A DNA stretch of 64,000 bases from Streptomyces guryensis (GCF_021261325.1 NZ_JAJSBI010000002.1:434001-498000), one strand, 5' to 3'; shown: positions 30,556-39,345, numbered from the stretch's first letter. The notes: generated by a model not told the origin, from the letters alone. Numbers and translations are program-made.

Positions 30556-31947
30556 GTGATGGACGAAGACAGCAGGTACGAGGCTGTGCGGAGTCGCGAT
30601 GCACGGTTCGACGGGGAGTTCTTCTTCGCCGTCGAGACGACCGGGATCTACTGCCGGCCCAGTTGCCCGGCGGTGACGCCGAAGCGGCGCAATGTTCGGT
30701 TCTTCGCCACGGCCGCCGCCGCGCAGGGCTCGGGGTTCCGGGCCTGCCGGCGGTGTCGGCCGGATGCCGTGCCGGGGTCGGCCGAGTGGAATGTGCGGGC
30801 GGATGTCGTCGGGCGGGCCATGCGGCTCATCGGGGACGGGGTGGTCGACCGGGAGGGTGTCACCGGGCTTGCCGCGCGGCTGGGGTACAGCGCCCGGCAG
30901 GTGCAGCGGCAGCTCACGGGCGAGCTCGGCGCTGGGCCCGTCGCCCTCGCCCGGGCCCAGCGGGCGCACACCGCGCGGGTCCTGGTGCAGACGACGGAGC
31001 TGCCGATCACGGAGATCGCGTTCGCGTCCGGGTTCGCCAGTGTGCGGCAGTTCAACGACACGATCCGGGACGTGTACGCGTCGACGCCGAGCGAGCTGCG
31101 CGCGGCCGCCCCTAGGGCCGGTCGGCGTGCGGCCGTCCCGACCGCGGGGATTCCGCTGCGGCTCGCCCACCGGGGGCCGTACCAGGCCGGTGCCGTCTTC
31201 GATCTGCTGGCGGACCAGGCCGTGGACGGGGTGGAGGAGGTCAGCGGGGGGCGAGGGCGGCGGACGTACCGCCGTACCCTCCGGCTTCCGCACGGGAGCG
31301 GCATCGTCGCCGTCGGTGAGCGGACGGGGGCCGTCAGGTCCGTGTCCGGTGCCCATCCCGGTGGCTGGCTGGACGCGCGGCTGCATCTCACCGATCCCCG
31401 CGATCTGACCACCGCCGTGGGGCGGCTGCGACGGCTCTTCGATCTCGACGCGGATCCGTACGCCGTCGACGAGCGGCTCAGCGGCGATGAGCGGCTCGCG
31501 CCGCTGGTCGCCGCCCGGCCCGGGCTGCGCTCGCCGGGGGCCGCCGATCCCGAGGAACTGGCGGTGCGCGCCCTGGTGGGACGGGCGGAGGCCGAGCGGC
31601 TCGTACGGCGGTACGGGAAGGCACTCGACGCACCGTGCGGCAGCCTCACCCGGCTGTTTCCCGAGCCGGCCGTCCTCGCGGAGGCCGAGCCGGAGGGCAC
31701 CCTGGGCGCGCTCACCGCCGCCCTCGCCGACGGCGCCGTACGCCTGGATCCGGGAGCCGACCGCGACGACGCCGAGGCCGCGCTGCTCGCCGTGCCCGGC
31801 ATCGACGTCGGCACGGTGGCCGTGATCCGCACCCGGGCGCTGGGTGATCCCGACGTCGCCCCGCCCGGACCGGACGTTCCCGCCGGCTGGCGCCCCTGGC
31901 GCTCGTATGCCCTGCAACACCTGCGCGCAGCAGGAGAGTTGGACTGA
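30556..31947 (+). CDS. Ada-AlkA fusion: methyl-acceptor/AraC regulator plus 3-methyladenine glycosylase domain
   Basis: About 463 residues; GTG at 30556 (GGAG 9 bases upstream) or the ATG in the next codon. The Ada zinc domain has IYCRPSCPA and ACRRCRP, the four Cys of which one accepts methyl groups from phosphotriesters. A middle AraC-type helix-turn-helix (ITEIAFASGFASVRQFNDTIRDVY) lets the methylated form activate repair genes. The C-terminal half is AlkA-like (PLRLAHRGPYQAGAVFDLL, AEALLAVPGI-like helix-hairpin-helix). The catalytic loop after RALGDPD looks shortened: the usual segment carrying the D-L-G aspartate and a following helix is missing before GWRPWRSYALQHL, so glycosylase activity is doubtful. 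ogt follows after 5 bases, forming an alkylation-repair operon. Confidence 0.88.
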   Translation: MMDEDSRYEAVRSRDARFDGEFFFAVETTGIYCRPSCPAVTPKRRNVRFFATAAAAQGSGFRACRRCRPDAVPGSAEWNVRADVVGRAMRLIGDGVVDREGVTGLAARLGYSARQVQRQLTGELGAGPVALARAQRAHTARVLVQTTELPITEIAFASGFASVRQFNDTIRDVYASTPSELRAAAPRAGRRAAVPTAGIPLRLAHRGPYQAGAVFDLLADQAVDGVEEVSGGRGRRTYRRTLRLPHGSGIVAVGERTGAVRSVSGAHPGGWLDARLHLTDPRDLTTAVGRLRRLFDLDADPYAVDERLSGDERLAPLVAARPGLRSPGAADPEELAVRALVGRAEAERLVRRYGKALDAPCGSLTRLFPEPAVLAEAEPEGTLGALTAALADGAVRLDPGADRDDAEAALLAVPGIDVGTVAVIRTRALGDPDVAPPGPDVPAGWRPWRSYALQHLRAAGELD

Positions 31948-31952
31948 CGATC

Positions 31953-32462
31953 ATGACTGTTCTCTGGAGCCGCTTCGACAGCCCTGTCGGGCCCCTCCTT
32001 CTCACCGCCGACCCGGCCGGTGCTCTGACCTCCGTATCCGTGCCCGGACAGAAGAACGGTCCTGCGGTGCAGGCTGGTTGGCGGTTCGAGCCTGCGGCCT
32101 TCCGTGCTGCCGAGGGGCAGTTGGCGGCCTACTTCACCGGTGAGCTGAAGGAGTTCCGGTTGGAGTTCAGTACCGCCGGGAGTGCGTTCAGGGAGCGGGT
32201 GTGGGCGGCCCTCGACACCCTCCCCTACGGGGCGACCAGCACATACGGCGAGATCGCCGCGCGGATCGGCGCCTCCCGGGCCGCCGTACGGGCCGTGGGT
32301 GGCGCGATCGGCGCCAATCCGCTGCTGATCGTCCGGCCGTGCCATCGGGTGATCGGAGCGGACGGTTCGCTGACCGGATATGCGGGGGGCCTCGAACGAA
32401 AGGTGCGGCTGCTGACGCTGGAAGGTGTCCTCCGGCCTTCGCCGGCCCCTGGTGTCCTTTAG
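31953..32462 (+). CDS. ogt: methylated-DNA--protein-cysteine methyltransferase
   Basis: 169 residues from the ATG at 31953, 5 bases after the Ada-AlkA stop. It removes methyl from O6-methylguanine by transfer to its own Cys in the strictly conserved IVRPCHRVIGADG loop. TLPYGATSTYGEIAARIG and ASRAAVRAVGGAIGANP are the DNA-binding helix and Asn-hinge pieces of this family. Length is normal. The Ada-type regulator encoded in the same operon is the likely activator. The stop codon runs directly into a short repeat block shared with the end of the convergent gene. Confidence 0.95.
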   Translation: MTVLWSRFDSPVGPLLLTADPAGALTSVSVPGQKNGPAVQAGWRFEPAAFRAAEGQLAAYFTGELKEFRLEFSTAGSAFRERVWAALDTLPYGATSTYGEIAARIGASRAAVRAVGGAIGANPLLIVRPCHRVIGADGSLTGYAGGLERKVRLLTLEGVLRPSPAPGVL

Positions 32463-32515
32463 TCCTCCAGGCTCCAGCTCCTCCAGGCCCCAGCTAGTCC
32501 TCCAGGCCCCAGCTG
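32463..32515. repeat. three near-identical 16-base repeats between convergent genes
   Basis: The unit CCTCCAGGCYCCAGCT occurs at about 32464-32479, 32480-32495 and 32500-32515. It matches the last codons of the minus-strand PPOX gene (W-G-L-E-D then stop), so the array looks like slippage copies of that gene's 3' end. It fills the gap after ogt. Confidence 0.7.
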
Positions 32516-32862
32516 TGGATCCGCCGTGGGTGGATCCGGATCAGCTCCTCGCTGAAGTGCGGGCCCAACTCGTGCGGTCCGGTGAGGAGTTCGGCCTCGC
32601 CCCGGATCTCCACGCCTCGCACCTTCCACGGGCGCAGGCTCGCGAGGTCGTCGACGACCAGGGCGACCTTGGGGTTCTGCTGGAGGTTGCGCCACTTCTT
32701 GGTGCGGCCCATGGCGTAGCCGCCGATCAGAATGGTGCCGTCGTCCTGTGGGAAGAAGCCGACCGGGTTGGCCTGCGGCTGCCCGTGCGGGTCGACGGTG
32801 GCCAGCCGCCCCAGCCGCTGAGACTTCAGGTACGCGCGTTCCGCCTCGCTGAATTCGGTCAT
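32494..32862 (-). CDS. PPOX-class F420-dependent oxidoreductase-like protein
   Basis: 122 residues from the ATG at 32862; a longer frame to 32898 is less likely. The split-barrel fold shows LGRLATVDPHGQPQANPVGFF, ILIGGYAMGRTKKWRNLQQNPKVALVVDDL and the C-terminal RIHPRRIHSWGLED, which is typical of a small actinobacterial PPOX family thought to use F420 or FMN. The reaction is unknown. It is convergent with ogt. Its final codons are duplicated downstream in a small repeat block. Confidence 0.82.
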   Translation of the reverse strand: MTEFSEAERAYLKSQRLGRLATVDPHGQPQANPVGFFPQDDGTILIGGYAMGRTKKWRNLQQNPKVALVVDDLASLRPWKVRGVEIRGEAELLTGPHELGPHFSEELIRIHPRRIHSWGLED

Positions 32863-32929
32863 GGGAGCAGCGAAGCACGCCCGCCGCGCTCCGTACATCG
32901 GATCCTCGCCCTGGTCCCGTGGCCCTACG

Positions 32930-33412
32930 TCAGCCCCAGATCACCGCGCCCAGCCAGGCCCCCGTGATCAGCAGACAGGTGAACAGCTCCGCCAGCACGC
33001 TGGAGCCGCCCGAACGCATCGCGGTGCGCAGCGCCGCCATCGCCTCGCCGTGCCGGCCGAGGCGGAGGCGTTCGCAGAGGTAGATGCCGCCCATGAAGCC
33101 GGGGATCGCGCCGAGCACGGGGATGAGGACGAAGCCCAGGAACGCGCCCGCCCCTGCGTACACCCCCATCCGGGGGGTGGCGCCGCTCGCGCGCAGCCGT
33201 CGGGGCGGCAGGGCCCAGCGCACCACCTGGGAGACGAACAGCGCGAGGGTCGCACCCACCAGGACCCACCAGGACACCGGCTGTGTCGCCGTCAGTGCCC
33301 ACCACAGGACCGCGGCCCACACGAGCCACGACCCCGGCACCCCGGGCACCAGCACTCCGCACAGGCCGAGCAGGAGGACCAGTCCGACCAGCAGGAGGTC
33401 CCACACTCCCAT
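32930..33412 (-). CDS. DUF456 family membrane protein
   Basis: 160 residues from the ATG at 33412. Four to five hydrophobic segments: LLLVGLVLLLGLCGVLVPGVPG at the N-terminus carries the Gly/Pro-rich start of DUF456, and GAGAFLGFVLIPVLGAIPGFMGGIYLCE is the most conserved core. A basic cytoplasmic loop (RRLRASGATPRMG) lies between. No function is known for the family. The gene stands alone, 67 bases before the PPOX gene on the same strand. Confidence 0.85.
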   Translation of the reverse strand: MGVWDLLLVGLVLLLGLCGVLVPGVPGSWLVWAAVLWWALTATQPVSWWVLVGATLALFVSQVVRWALPPRRLRASGATPRMGVYAGAGAFLGFVLIPVLGAIPGFMGGIYLCERLRLGRHGEAMAALRTAMRSGGSSVLAELFTCLLITGAWLGAVIWG

Positions 33413-33748
33413 CTGACCAGAGTGCCCGAGAGGGAGAGGCGACGCAGGTCAGCCAGTGGTCGTCCGGAGGAAAGCGACGGTGGCTCACAGCTGGTTTCCA
33501 GGGAAAGGGATCACACTCGGGGCGGTCGACCGGCTCCTACGCGTGATCCGGTCACCCGGAGCGTGATCCGGGCCCGGGTCGCTCCGGTGTCGCCGGGCGG
33601 CTCTCCCGTGGGGGGTGGAGCCGCCAGGCGACTTTGTTCCGCACCGCCGTTCGACGGTTCACCCGATGCATCGCTCGACGCGGAGTGCTGTGCCGGTTTT
33701 TCCTGATGCCCCGTTTTCATACCGCCCATGCGGTGGACAATTAGGGGC
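33413..33748. promoter_or_regulatory. 336-base intergenic region with spaced direct repeats
   Basis: No gene is supported here. GCGTGATCCGG occurs at 33541-33551 and again at 33561-33571, exactly 20 bases apart (two helical turns), and an inverted GGATCAC lies at 33509-33515. Near the downstream gene ACCGC-CCAT-GCGGT (33721-33734) forms a small inverted repeat 15 bases before the ATG at 33749. These look like regulator sites for the divergent DUF456 and PP2C-like genes. Confidence 0.45.
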
Positions 33749-35251
33749 ATGAGCCAGCAGGGGGGAAGTCCCACCGGTCATGAGGACGACTGGTGGGGGC
33801 AGCTGTACGACGACTCCACCGAGGACACGGGCCCCGTGCCCGCGCCCGACACCGTGGACGACCGGTTCGCGTCGGCGGCCGGAGCCGTGGGAGCCGATGC
33901 GGGGGCGAAGGCGCCGGACGAGGGGTTCGCCCAGCCGCGGGCGCCGTGGGACCCGCCGTCGGCCCCGCCCGGCGGCCGTATCTCCACGGAGACGCCCGTC
34001 ACGACGGTCCCCGAGTCGCGGATGCCACCCGAGGCAGCCGGCTCCGGCGACGGGACGGCCGCGGACCCCGCCCGGGACGGCGCGCCGACCGTGGAGCACC
34101 GAGCGCGCCATGCCGCGGACGTCGCGTCGTCGCAGGTCGCGGAGGACACCCTCCCGCACACGGCGCGTCATCGTGCCGCCGTCGAGGACCCCGTCCCGCG
34201 GCAGGCGGCCACCCCGCCGGCGCCCGCGGCCGACGCCGCACCCGCCCGTACCGCCACCCACCTCGACCTCCCCGCCCTCCCCCCGCCCTCCGCCGACTAC
34301 GTCGGGTCGGGCCCGCCCACCTATGACGCCGAACCCACCTCGCTCCCGCCGGCCGATCCCGATGATCTGGACGACCTGGTCGCGGACACCGTGCTGGACG
34401 GCGCCCGCTACGGCGCCTGCACCCTTCGGGCCGTCTCCGTCCGCGGGGACTCCGCCCGCTACCGGGGCGAACCCCGCCGTGACTCCCTCCTCACCGCCCG
34501 CTTCGGCACCGGAGAACACGCACTGGTCCTGGTGGCGATGGCCACCGGCGCTCGCGCCACACCGGGTGCGCACCGGGCGGCCGCCGAGGCATGCCACTGG
34601 ATCGGCCGGGCCGTCGGCCGCACCCACGCCCGGCTCGCGGAGGACATAAAGGCCGCCCGGCGCGGCGACCTCAAGTCCGGCCTGCACCGCCTCACCGACC
34701 GCAGCCTCGGCAAACTCCGCGCCAGCGCCGCCGAGCAGGGCATCGAGCCCGAGGAGTACGCGGCCACCCTGCGCTGCCTGCTGCTGCCCGCCGACCCGGA
34801 GTGCCGTACCCGTGTCTTCTTCGGCGTGGGCGCCGGCGGCCTGTTCCGCCTGCGTGACGGGGACTGGCAGGACATCGAGCCGCGGGTCACGGACACCACC
34901 GGCGAGCCCGTCGTCGGTTTCGGCTCGCTGCCCGCCGAGACACCCGAGGGCGACCGGCTCACCATGGACCTCGGGATCCCGACCCCGCCGAGCCCGTACG
35001 AACCGGCCCCCGAGCCGCCTCGTGAACCCTTCCGGTTCCGTGCCTCCGTCGCCCACCCGGGTGACACGCTCCTGATGTGCACCGGCGGCCTCGCGGAACC
35101 GCTGCGCGGCGAACCCGACCTGTGCCGGTACCTGACCACCCGGTGGTCCGGTCCCACCCCGCCCGGCCTTGCCGCGTTCCTCGCCGACTCCCAGGTCAGG
35201 GTCAAGGGGTACGCGGACGACCGTACGGCTGCGGCGGTTTGGGAGGCGTGA
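33749..35251 (+). CDS. PP2C-like phosphatase-domain protein
   Basis: 500 residues from the ATG at 33749. The first 220 residues are a Pro/Ala/Asp/Glu-rich, low-complexity region. The C-terminal 270 residues resemble the PP2C fold: ACTLRAVSVRGDSARYRGEPRRDSLLTARFG, LVLVAMATGARATPGAHRAAAEACHWIGRAV, RVFFGVGAGGLFRLRDGDWQDIE and LLMCTGGLAEPLRGE. Active PP2C enzymes use Asp-Gly pairs to bind metal; here the equivalents read RGDS, ATGAR and CTGGL, so the metal site looks eroded and the protein may be a non-catalytic or altered member. It is known as a conserved Streptomyces protein type. No partner kinase is adjacent. Confidence 0.7.
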   Translation: MSQQGGSPTGHEDDWWGQLYDDSTEDTGPVPAPDTVDDRFASAAGAVGADAGAKAPDEGFAQPRAPWDPPSAPPGGRISTETPVTTVPESRMPPEAAGSGDGTAADPARDGAPTVEHRARHAADVASSQVAEDTLPHTARHRAAVEDPVPRQAATPPAPAADAAPARTATHLDLPALPPPSADYVGSGPPTYDAEPTSLPPADPDDLDDLVADTVLDGARYGACTLRAVSVRGDSARYRGEPRRDSLLTARFGTGEHALVLVAMATGARATPGAHRAAAEACHWIGRAVGRTHARLAEDIKAARRGDLKSGLHRLTDRSLGKLRASAAEQGIEPEEYAATLRCLLLPADPECRTRVFFGVGAGGLFRLRDGDWQDIEPRVTDTTGEPVVGFGSLPAETPEGDRLTMDLGIPTPPSPYEPAPEPPREPFRFRASVAHPGDTLLMCTGGLAEPLRGEPDLCRYLTTRWSGPTPPGLAAFLADSQVRVKGYADDRTAAAVWEA

Positions 35252-35401
35252 CGCGACAGCCTGTGAGACATGGACCCACAGGGATCCGCGGAGGCCGAAG
35301 GGCATGGGTGCGCCATTCGCGGGACTTCCCTCGTACGGCACGGCGAACAGGAACGCCGCATGCTCCAGACGGCCCGCTCGAACCTCCGTGACGTGCCGGC
35401 C

Positions 35402-36736
35402 CTAGCTGTCGGCCGGTACCCACTGGCGTACGCCGTGGCCGTTCGTGCCGTACCAGTAGCGGGGCAGGCCCTTGATGCTGCTGGTGCGGAACGGGCGGCC
35501 GTGGTCGTCGATGCGGACCGTGCCGGTGCGGCCCTGGGAGGACCAGTCGAGTTCGAGGTACCAGGAGCAGTCGTACGTCTGGGTCGTCGCGGTGACCAGC
35601 AGCACCTCCGGGTCCTGGGCGGAGACGCGGTAGGGGAACTGCACGGCGGGGGCGGGGTCTCCTCGGTCGTCGGCGCCCGGGACCGCGCGGGCGATGGGGC
35701 GGTTGATGTCGAGGTTCACGTCGAAGTAGCGCGGGCCGAGGCCGCCGCCGCAGCCCTGTGCCATGTCGTAGGTGGTGCCGGTGACCGGGGTGCCGCGGCC
35801 GACGATGCGGACCCGGAGGGCCTCCAGGACCACGGCCGTGGACGACTTCCCCTGCACCGAGATCTGCACCATCGTCTGCCGCCCGTGCACCGCCCCCTGC
35901 GTCGCCGCCCATGCCGCGGCGTCCTGCGGCACCGGCGGCGGGGGCACCTGGTCCGGCTCCTTGGCGATCACGTAGTCGTGCGCGCAACCCCCGTCCCAGA
36001 TCTGCGAGTCGGCGCTCCAGGCGAGGGGCACACCGGTGACCGGCTTCCCGGCACCGGTGGTGCCCGCGCCCGGGGACGACGAGGAGGGGGCCTTGTGCTC
36101 GGCGCCGGATGAGGACGAGCCGGGGGCACCGGTGGGGGAGGAGCTCGCGGACGGCTTCGGCTTCGACGAGTGGCCGGGTGTGCTGGAGGCCGTCGTCCGG
36201 GGGCCGGAGGACGAGTGAGGGCCGGCCGTGTCCGAGGAGCGGTCGGCCGACAGGGCGGACAGGCTGCCCAGCGTGGCGAGCAGCGCGCAGGCGACCGCGG
36301 TGGACACCAGGATCCGACGGCGGCGGTACCAGTGGCGGGGAACGGGCGCGGGGGCCGGCCCGCTCGACACGGGTTCGTCCAGGGGCTGCGCCGGGCCGCT
36401 CTCCTCGGTGGGCTCCGCAGCCGGCGCCGGAACCGGGCCCTCCGCCGAGCCGTTCGTGCGCACCCGCTGCCGCGCCGCCACCGCGAGCAGCCACAGCCGG
36501 TGCAGCTCGAGCCGTTCCTCGGGCGTCGCCGCGCAGAAGGCCGCGAGCCGCTCCACCGGGGCGAAGTCCTGCGGTACGGCCTCGCCCGCGCAGTAACGGT
36601 GGAGCGTGGAGGTGTTCATGTTGACGCGCCGGGCCAGGGAGCCGTAGCTCCGGTCCGTGCGGTCCTTCAGCTGCCGTAACAGCGCCGCGAACGCCTCGAC
36701 GTCGTCCCGAGTCTCCACTGTTCCCCCGTCGTCCAC
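35402..36736 (-). CDS. XRE-type helix-turn-helix membrane protein
   Basis: 444 residues from the GTG at 36736 (a GTG six codons in, after GGGGGA, is an alternative). An N-terminal helix-turn-helix (SYGSLARRVNMNTSTLHRYCAGEAVPQDF, about 29-58) is followed by a Pro/Glu-rich linker, one membrane helix at about 144-162 (ILVSTAVACALLATLGSL), a long Ser/Pro/Thr-rich spacer and an outer domain of about 200 residues. The outer part has Cys in DGGCAHDY, AQGCGGG and YDCSWY, and Trp-rich pieces. It looks like a one-component trans-membrane regulator, with DNA binding inside and sensing outside. No target is evident. It is convergent with the PP2C-like gene. Confidence 0.8.
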   Translation of the reverse strand: MDDGGTVETRDDVEAFAALLRQLKDRTDRSYGSLARRVNMNTSTLHRYCAGEAVPQDFAPVERLAAFCAATPEERLELHRLWLLAVAARQRVRTNGSAEGPVPAPAAEPTEESGPAQPLDEPVSSGPAPAPVPRHWYRRRRILVSTAVACALLATLGSLSALSADRSSDTAGPHSSSGPRTTASSTPGHSSKPKPSASSSPTGAPGSSSSGAEHKAPSSSSPGAGTTGAGKPVTGVPLAWSADSQIWDGGCAHDYVIAKEPDQVPPPPVPQDAAAWAATQGAVHGRQTMVQISVQGKSSTAVVLEALRVRIVGRGTPVTGTTYDMAQGCGGGLGPRYFDVNLDINRPIARAVPGADDRGDPAPAVQFPYRVSAQDPEVLLVTATTQTYDCSWYLELDWSSQGRTGTVRIDDHGRPFRTSSIKGLPRYWYGTNGHGVRQWVPADS

Positions 36737-36936
36737 CGATTCCCCATCCCAGGCACTCCATATACCTGCACGTCAGAAGGGATGGGATGGTTCCACCGTC
36801 GCCGAACGGGCGTCGAGCGTTGCGCCGGGCCCACGTGACGGCCGATGCTCTTGGTGTCGCACCGACCAGGGCCGGACCGACCAACCGGCATCGCCGCGAC
36901 ATCCGACACCCATGCATTCGTTCACGGGGGACCTCC

Positions 36937-37557
36937 ATGCCCAAGCGCACCCGAGCAGGCGCGCTCATCGCACTCACCGCCGCAGGCCTCGCCTTCGGCA
37001 CCGCGCTCGCCGCACCGGCGAACGCCGTGACAAAGGCACCCGGCTTCCTCGCGGCCAGGGACCTCCCGCCGCACCCCTCCTCCTCCTGGACGGCCGGCAA
37101 GGTCACCGCCGGCGTCCCGGAGGCGGTGGAAACGGACCGTTGCCTGGGCATGGTGCTCGGCGACGACCGGGACTCCTGGCACCGCGACTTCCGGACCGAC
37201 CTCGACACGAGCGCCCGTCAGGTCAGCGTCGAGTCGTCGGGCACCGGCGGGGCGAAGGAACGGTTCGCGCGGCTGAACCAGGACATCAGGTCGTGCGCGG
37301 CACGGACCGAGAAGGCCGACCCCGACCTCAAGGTCGCGTTCAAGGACTACGGCACGCTGCCCGTCGAGGAGGGCGCCCACGTCTACGGCCTGCACACCGA
37401 GACCTCCTGGGGCGCGAGCGACATCCGCCTCCTCGCGGTCGGACGGGACGGCAGGACCGTGACGGTCGTCGACTGGGGCCGGCTGGGCGCCTTCGAGGAC
37501 GCGCCGGTGAAGGCCTTCGAGAAGACCACGACCACCGCGGTCAACAAGCTGCACTGA
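36937..37557 (+). CDS. secreted hypothetical protein
   Basis: 206 residues from the ATG at 36937. A clear Sec signal (PKRTRAGALIALTAAGLAFG, cut likely after PANA) leads to a mature protein of about 178 residues. It has two Cys (DRCLGMV and IRSCAAR) that could form a disulphide, and the motifs HVYGLHTETSWGASDIRLLAVGRDG and VDWGRLG that suggest a beta-rich sensor-like fold. I do not recognise the family. A second small secreted protein gene follows 89 bases downstream. Confidence 0.75.
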   Translation: MPKRTRAGALIALTAAGLAFGTALAAPANAVTKAPGFLAARDLPPHPSSSWTAGKVTAGVPEAVETDRCLGMVLGDDRDSWHRDFRTDLDTSARQVSVESSGTGGAKERFARLNQDIRSCAARTEKADPDLKVAFKDYGTLPVEEGAHVYGLHTETSWGASDIRLLAVGRDGRTVTVVDWGRLGAFEDAPVKAFEKTTTTAVNKLH

Positions 37558-37646
37558 CCGTACGACCGGGGCCGCCCTCCTGCCACGGGGGTCGGGAGGG
37601 CGGCCCACCGACGATCACCACACACACTCGGAAAACGGGGAACATC

Positions 37647-38108
37647 ATGAACAGCAAGACCCGCACCGCCCTCACCGCCGGCGTCCTCGCCGTCGCCCTC
37701 GGCCTCGGCGCCACCGCCCAGGCCTCCGCCGGCGCCGCGCGCAGTGTCAGCGGCAAGTCGTCCGACAACATCACCCGTATCGCCGACTTCTACGGCGCCT
37801 ACATCGACGCGGTGACCGACGAGGACAGCGGCAAGCTCGGCGACGCGCTGCGCGCCCACTACCTCACCCCGGCCTTCCAGAAGGAACTGGCGGCCTGGGA
37901 GGACAGGGAGCACGCCGACGGCGTCCTGCGCGCCCAGAACGTCCCGCTCGCCTGGAAGGTCACCGACAACGGCAGCACCGCGAAGTACACGGAGGCCGTC
38001 GTCACCTTCACCTGGAGCCGCAACAGCACCACCAAGGTGGTCGTCGACATGACCCGCGACACCCGCAAGATCTTCCACATCGGGGAGAAGGGCATCGGCC
38101 GGAAGTAG
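37647..38108 (+). CDS. small secreted hypothetical protein
   Basis: 153 residues from the ATG at 37647 after a GGGGAA site. The signal peptide (MNSKTRTALTAGVLAVALGL) should be cut after AQASA. The mature part has ITRIADFYGAYIDAVTDED, LRAHYLTPAFQKELAAWED and TKVVVDMTRDTRKIFHIGEK. That pattern recalls small NTF2-like or DUF3828-type secreted proteins, but I cannot name it with confidence. It may be co-transcribed with the preceding secreted protein gene. The pseudogene that follows is on the opposite strand. Confidence 0.75.
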   Translation: MNSKTRTALTAGVLAVALGLGATAQASAGAARSVSGKSSDNITRIADFYGAYIDAVTDEDSGKLGDALRAHYLTPAFQKELAAWEDREHADGVLRAQNVPLAWKVTDNGSTAKYTEAVVTFTWSRNSTTKVVVDMTRDTRKIFHIGEKGIGRK

Positions 38109-38123
38109 GGAAGCCGGCGGCCG

Positions 38124-39118
38124 CTACGCCGGTCGCAGCCGCACCGTGAGGATCTGGAACGGCTGCAGCTCGAAGCTCAAGTCGCTTTCGTGCCGCGGCC
38201 GTTCCAGCAGGTCCGCCACCTCGGCCCGGCCCACCGGGAACCCCGGCGCCGGCATGGCCCGGGACTCGTACAGCCGTACCGTCACGTCCCCGCTGCGGTC
38301 CTCCGGGGCCTGGTCGCCGGTGCCGTCCGGTGCCGTCGATGCCCTCCCACCAGAAGGTGTGACGGGGCATGTCGTTCGACTGGTTCCGGCTGAGTTTGTG
38401 AGTGAGGAACCATCGGATTCCGGCCAGTTTCGCGAGCGGTGGGAAGGCGGCGGTGTTGCCGAAGGAGTCCGGCGGCCGGAGTCGGCGGCGAGCGCGGTGA
38501 CGTCGGCGAATGCGTGAGGCATTGCGGACCGTCTCGCGCAGCGGCCACAGCCGGGCCGAGTCGCCACCCGGCTTCGTCGAGTACGGCGAGGTCGGCAGAG
38601 CGGTATCGGTCGACGGGCCGATCCCCGGCGGTCAGGTCGTCCCCCAGGTGCGTGGGTTCGAAGCCGTGCACCACTGCCGGATCGGCGGCCGCCTCCAGAG
38701 GCAGATGTACCAGTCCGCCTCCGCTCGCCGGGGAGCCGACGGCGAGGTGACGGCTGCGCGGGTGAACGACTTTCAGGGGCACGCCCGCGGCGTCGTAGAG
38801 CAGTTCCTCCGCCTGGAAACGGGGACCGTCGGCCGTGAAACCGGGGTCGATCACCGCCTCGACCCGGCGCCCGGCCCACTCCTCGGGGACCCGCCCCGGC
38901 GACCGGAACCAATCCGTCGACCAGGGCTTTCCCCACGGACTTCCGGCCGTGAAGGTCTCGTAGCCGGCCTACAGCGCCTGGTCCACCGGCACCGGCTCGC
39001 CGGGCACATGCCACGCGGACAGCACCAGCGGCACCCCCTCCGCGTACTGCACTGGCCGCACTAACTGTCCCATGGCGCGCTCCAGGCGCGCCTCCACCAG
39101 CGTTCGGCCGTCGTGCAC
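38124..39118 (-). pseudogene. decayed GH38 alpha-mannosidase
   Basis: Read down from the GTG at 39118, the frame gives HDGRTLVEARLERAMGQLVR and then an in-frame TAG at 38969-38971. The same frame continues at once as AGYETFTAGSPWGKPWSTDWF and FQAEELLYDAAGVPLKVVHP, the N-terminal domain of bacterial alpha-mannosidases. A frameshift follows, then GH38 core pieces appear in another frame (PPDSFGNTAAFPPLAKLAG, WFLTHKLSRNQSNDMPRHTF). The rest of the roughly 1000-residue enzyme is missing up to a short C-terminal piece (GDVTVRLYESRAMPAPG, FELQPFQILTVRLRP). One stop, at least two frame changes and a large internal deletion show that it is dead. Confidence 0.85.
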
Positions 39119-39345
39119 GGCGGGCTCCCCTCGGTGCTCGGACGGCGGCGGTGCCTCTCTCCAAAGAGTCCCTCCACCCGGCCGGAAACTCCGCATCCGT
39201 GGCCGAACACCTGGTCGTTGACGATTCGACATGACTGCCGGGTGCCCAGTGGGGCATGGATCCCGTGAACGTGTTCGACAAGGAGGGGACCGACATCGGC
39301 ACGCGGGCGGGGGTCATGAAGAGGCAGGCACGAGGAGGCGGTCCC

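Noticed and set aside
33511..33774. An 87-codon minus-strand ORF in the gap before the PP2C-like gene
   Set aside because: It crosses into the PP2C-like gene, has low complexity and no ribosome site.
38439..39064. Plus-strand frames over the mannosidase remnant
   Set aside because: They lack ribosome sites and family motifs, while the minus strand shows clear GH38 pieces.
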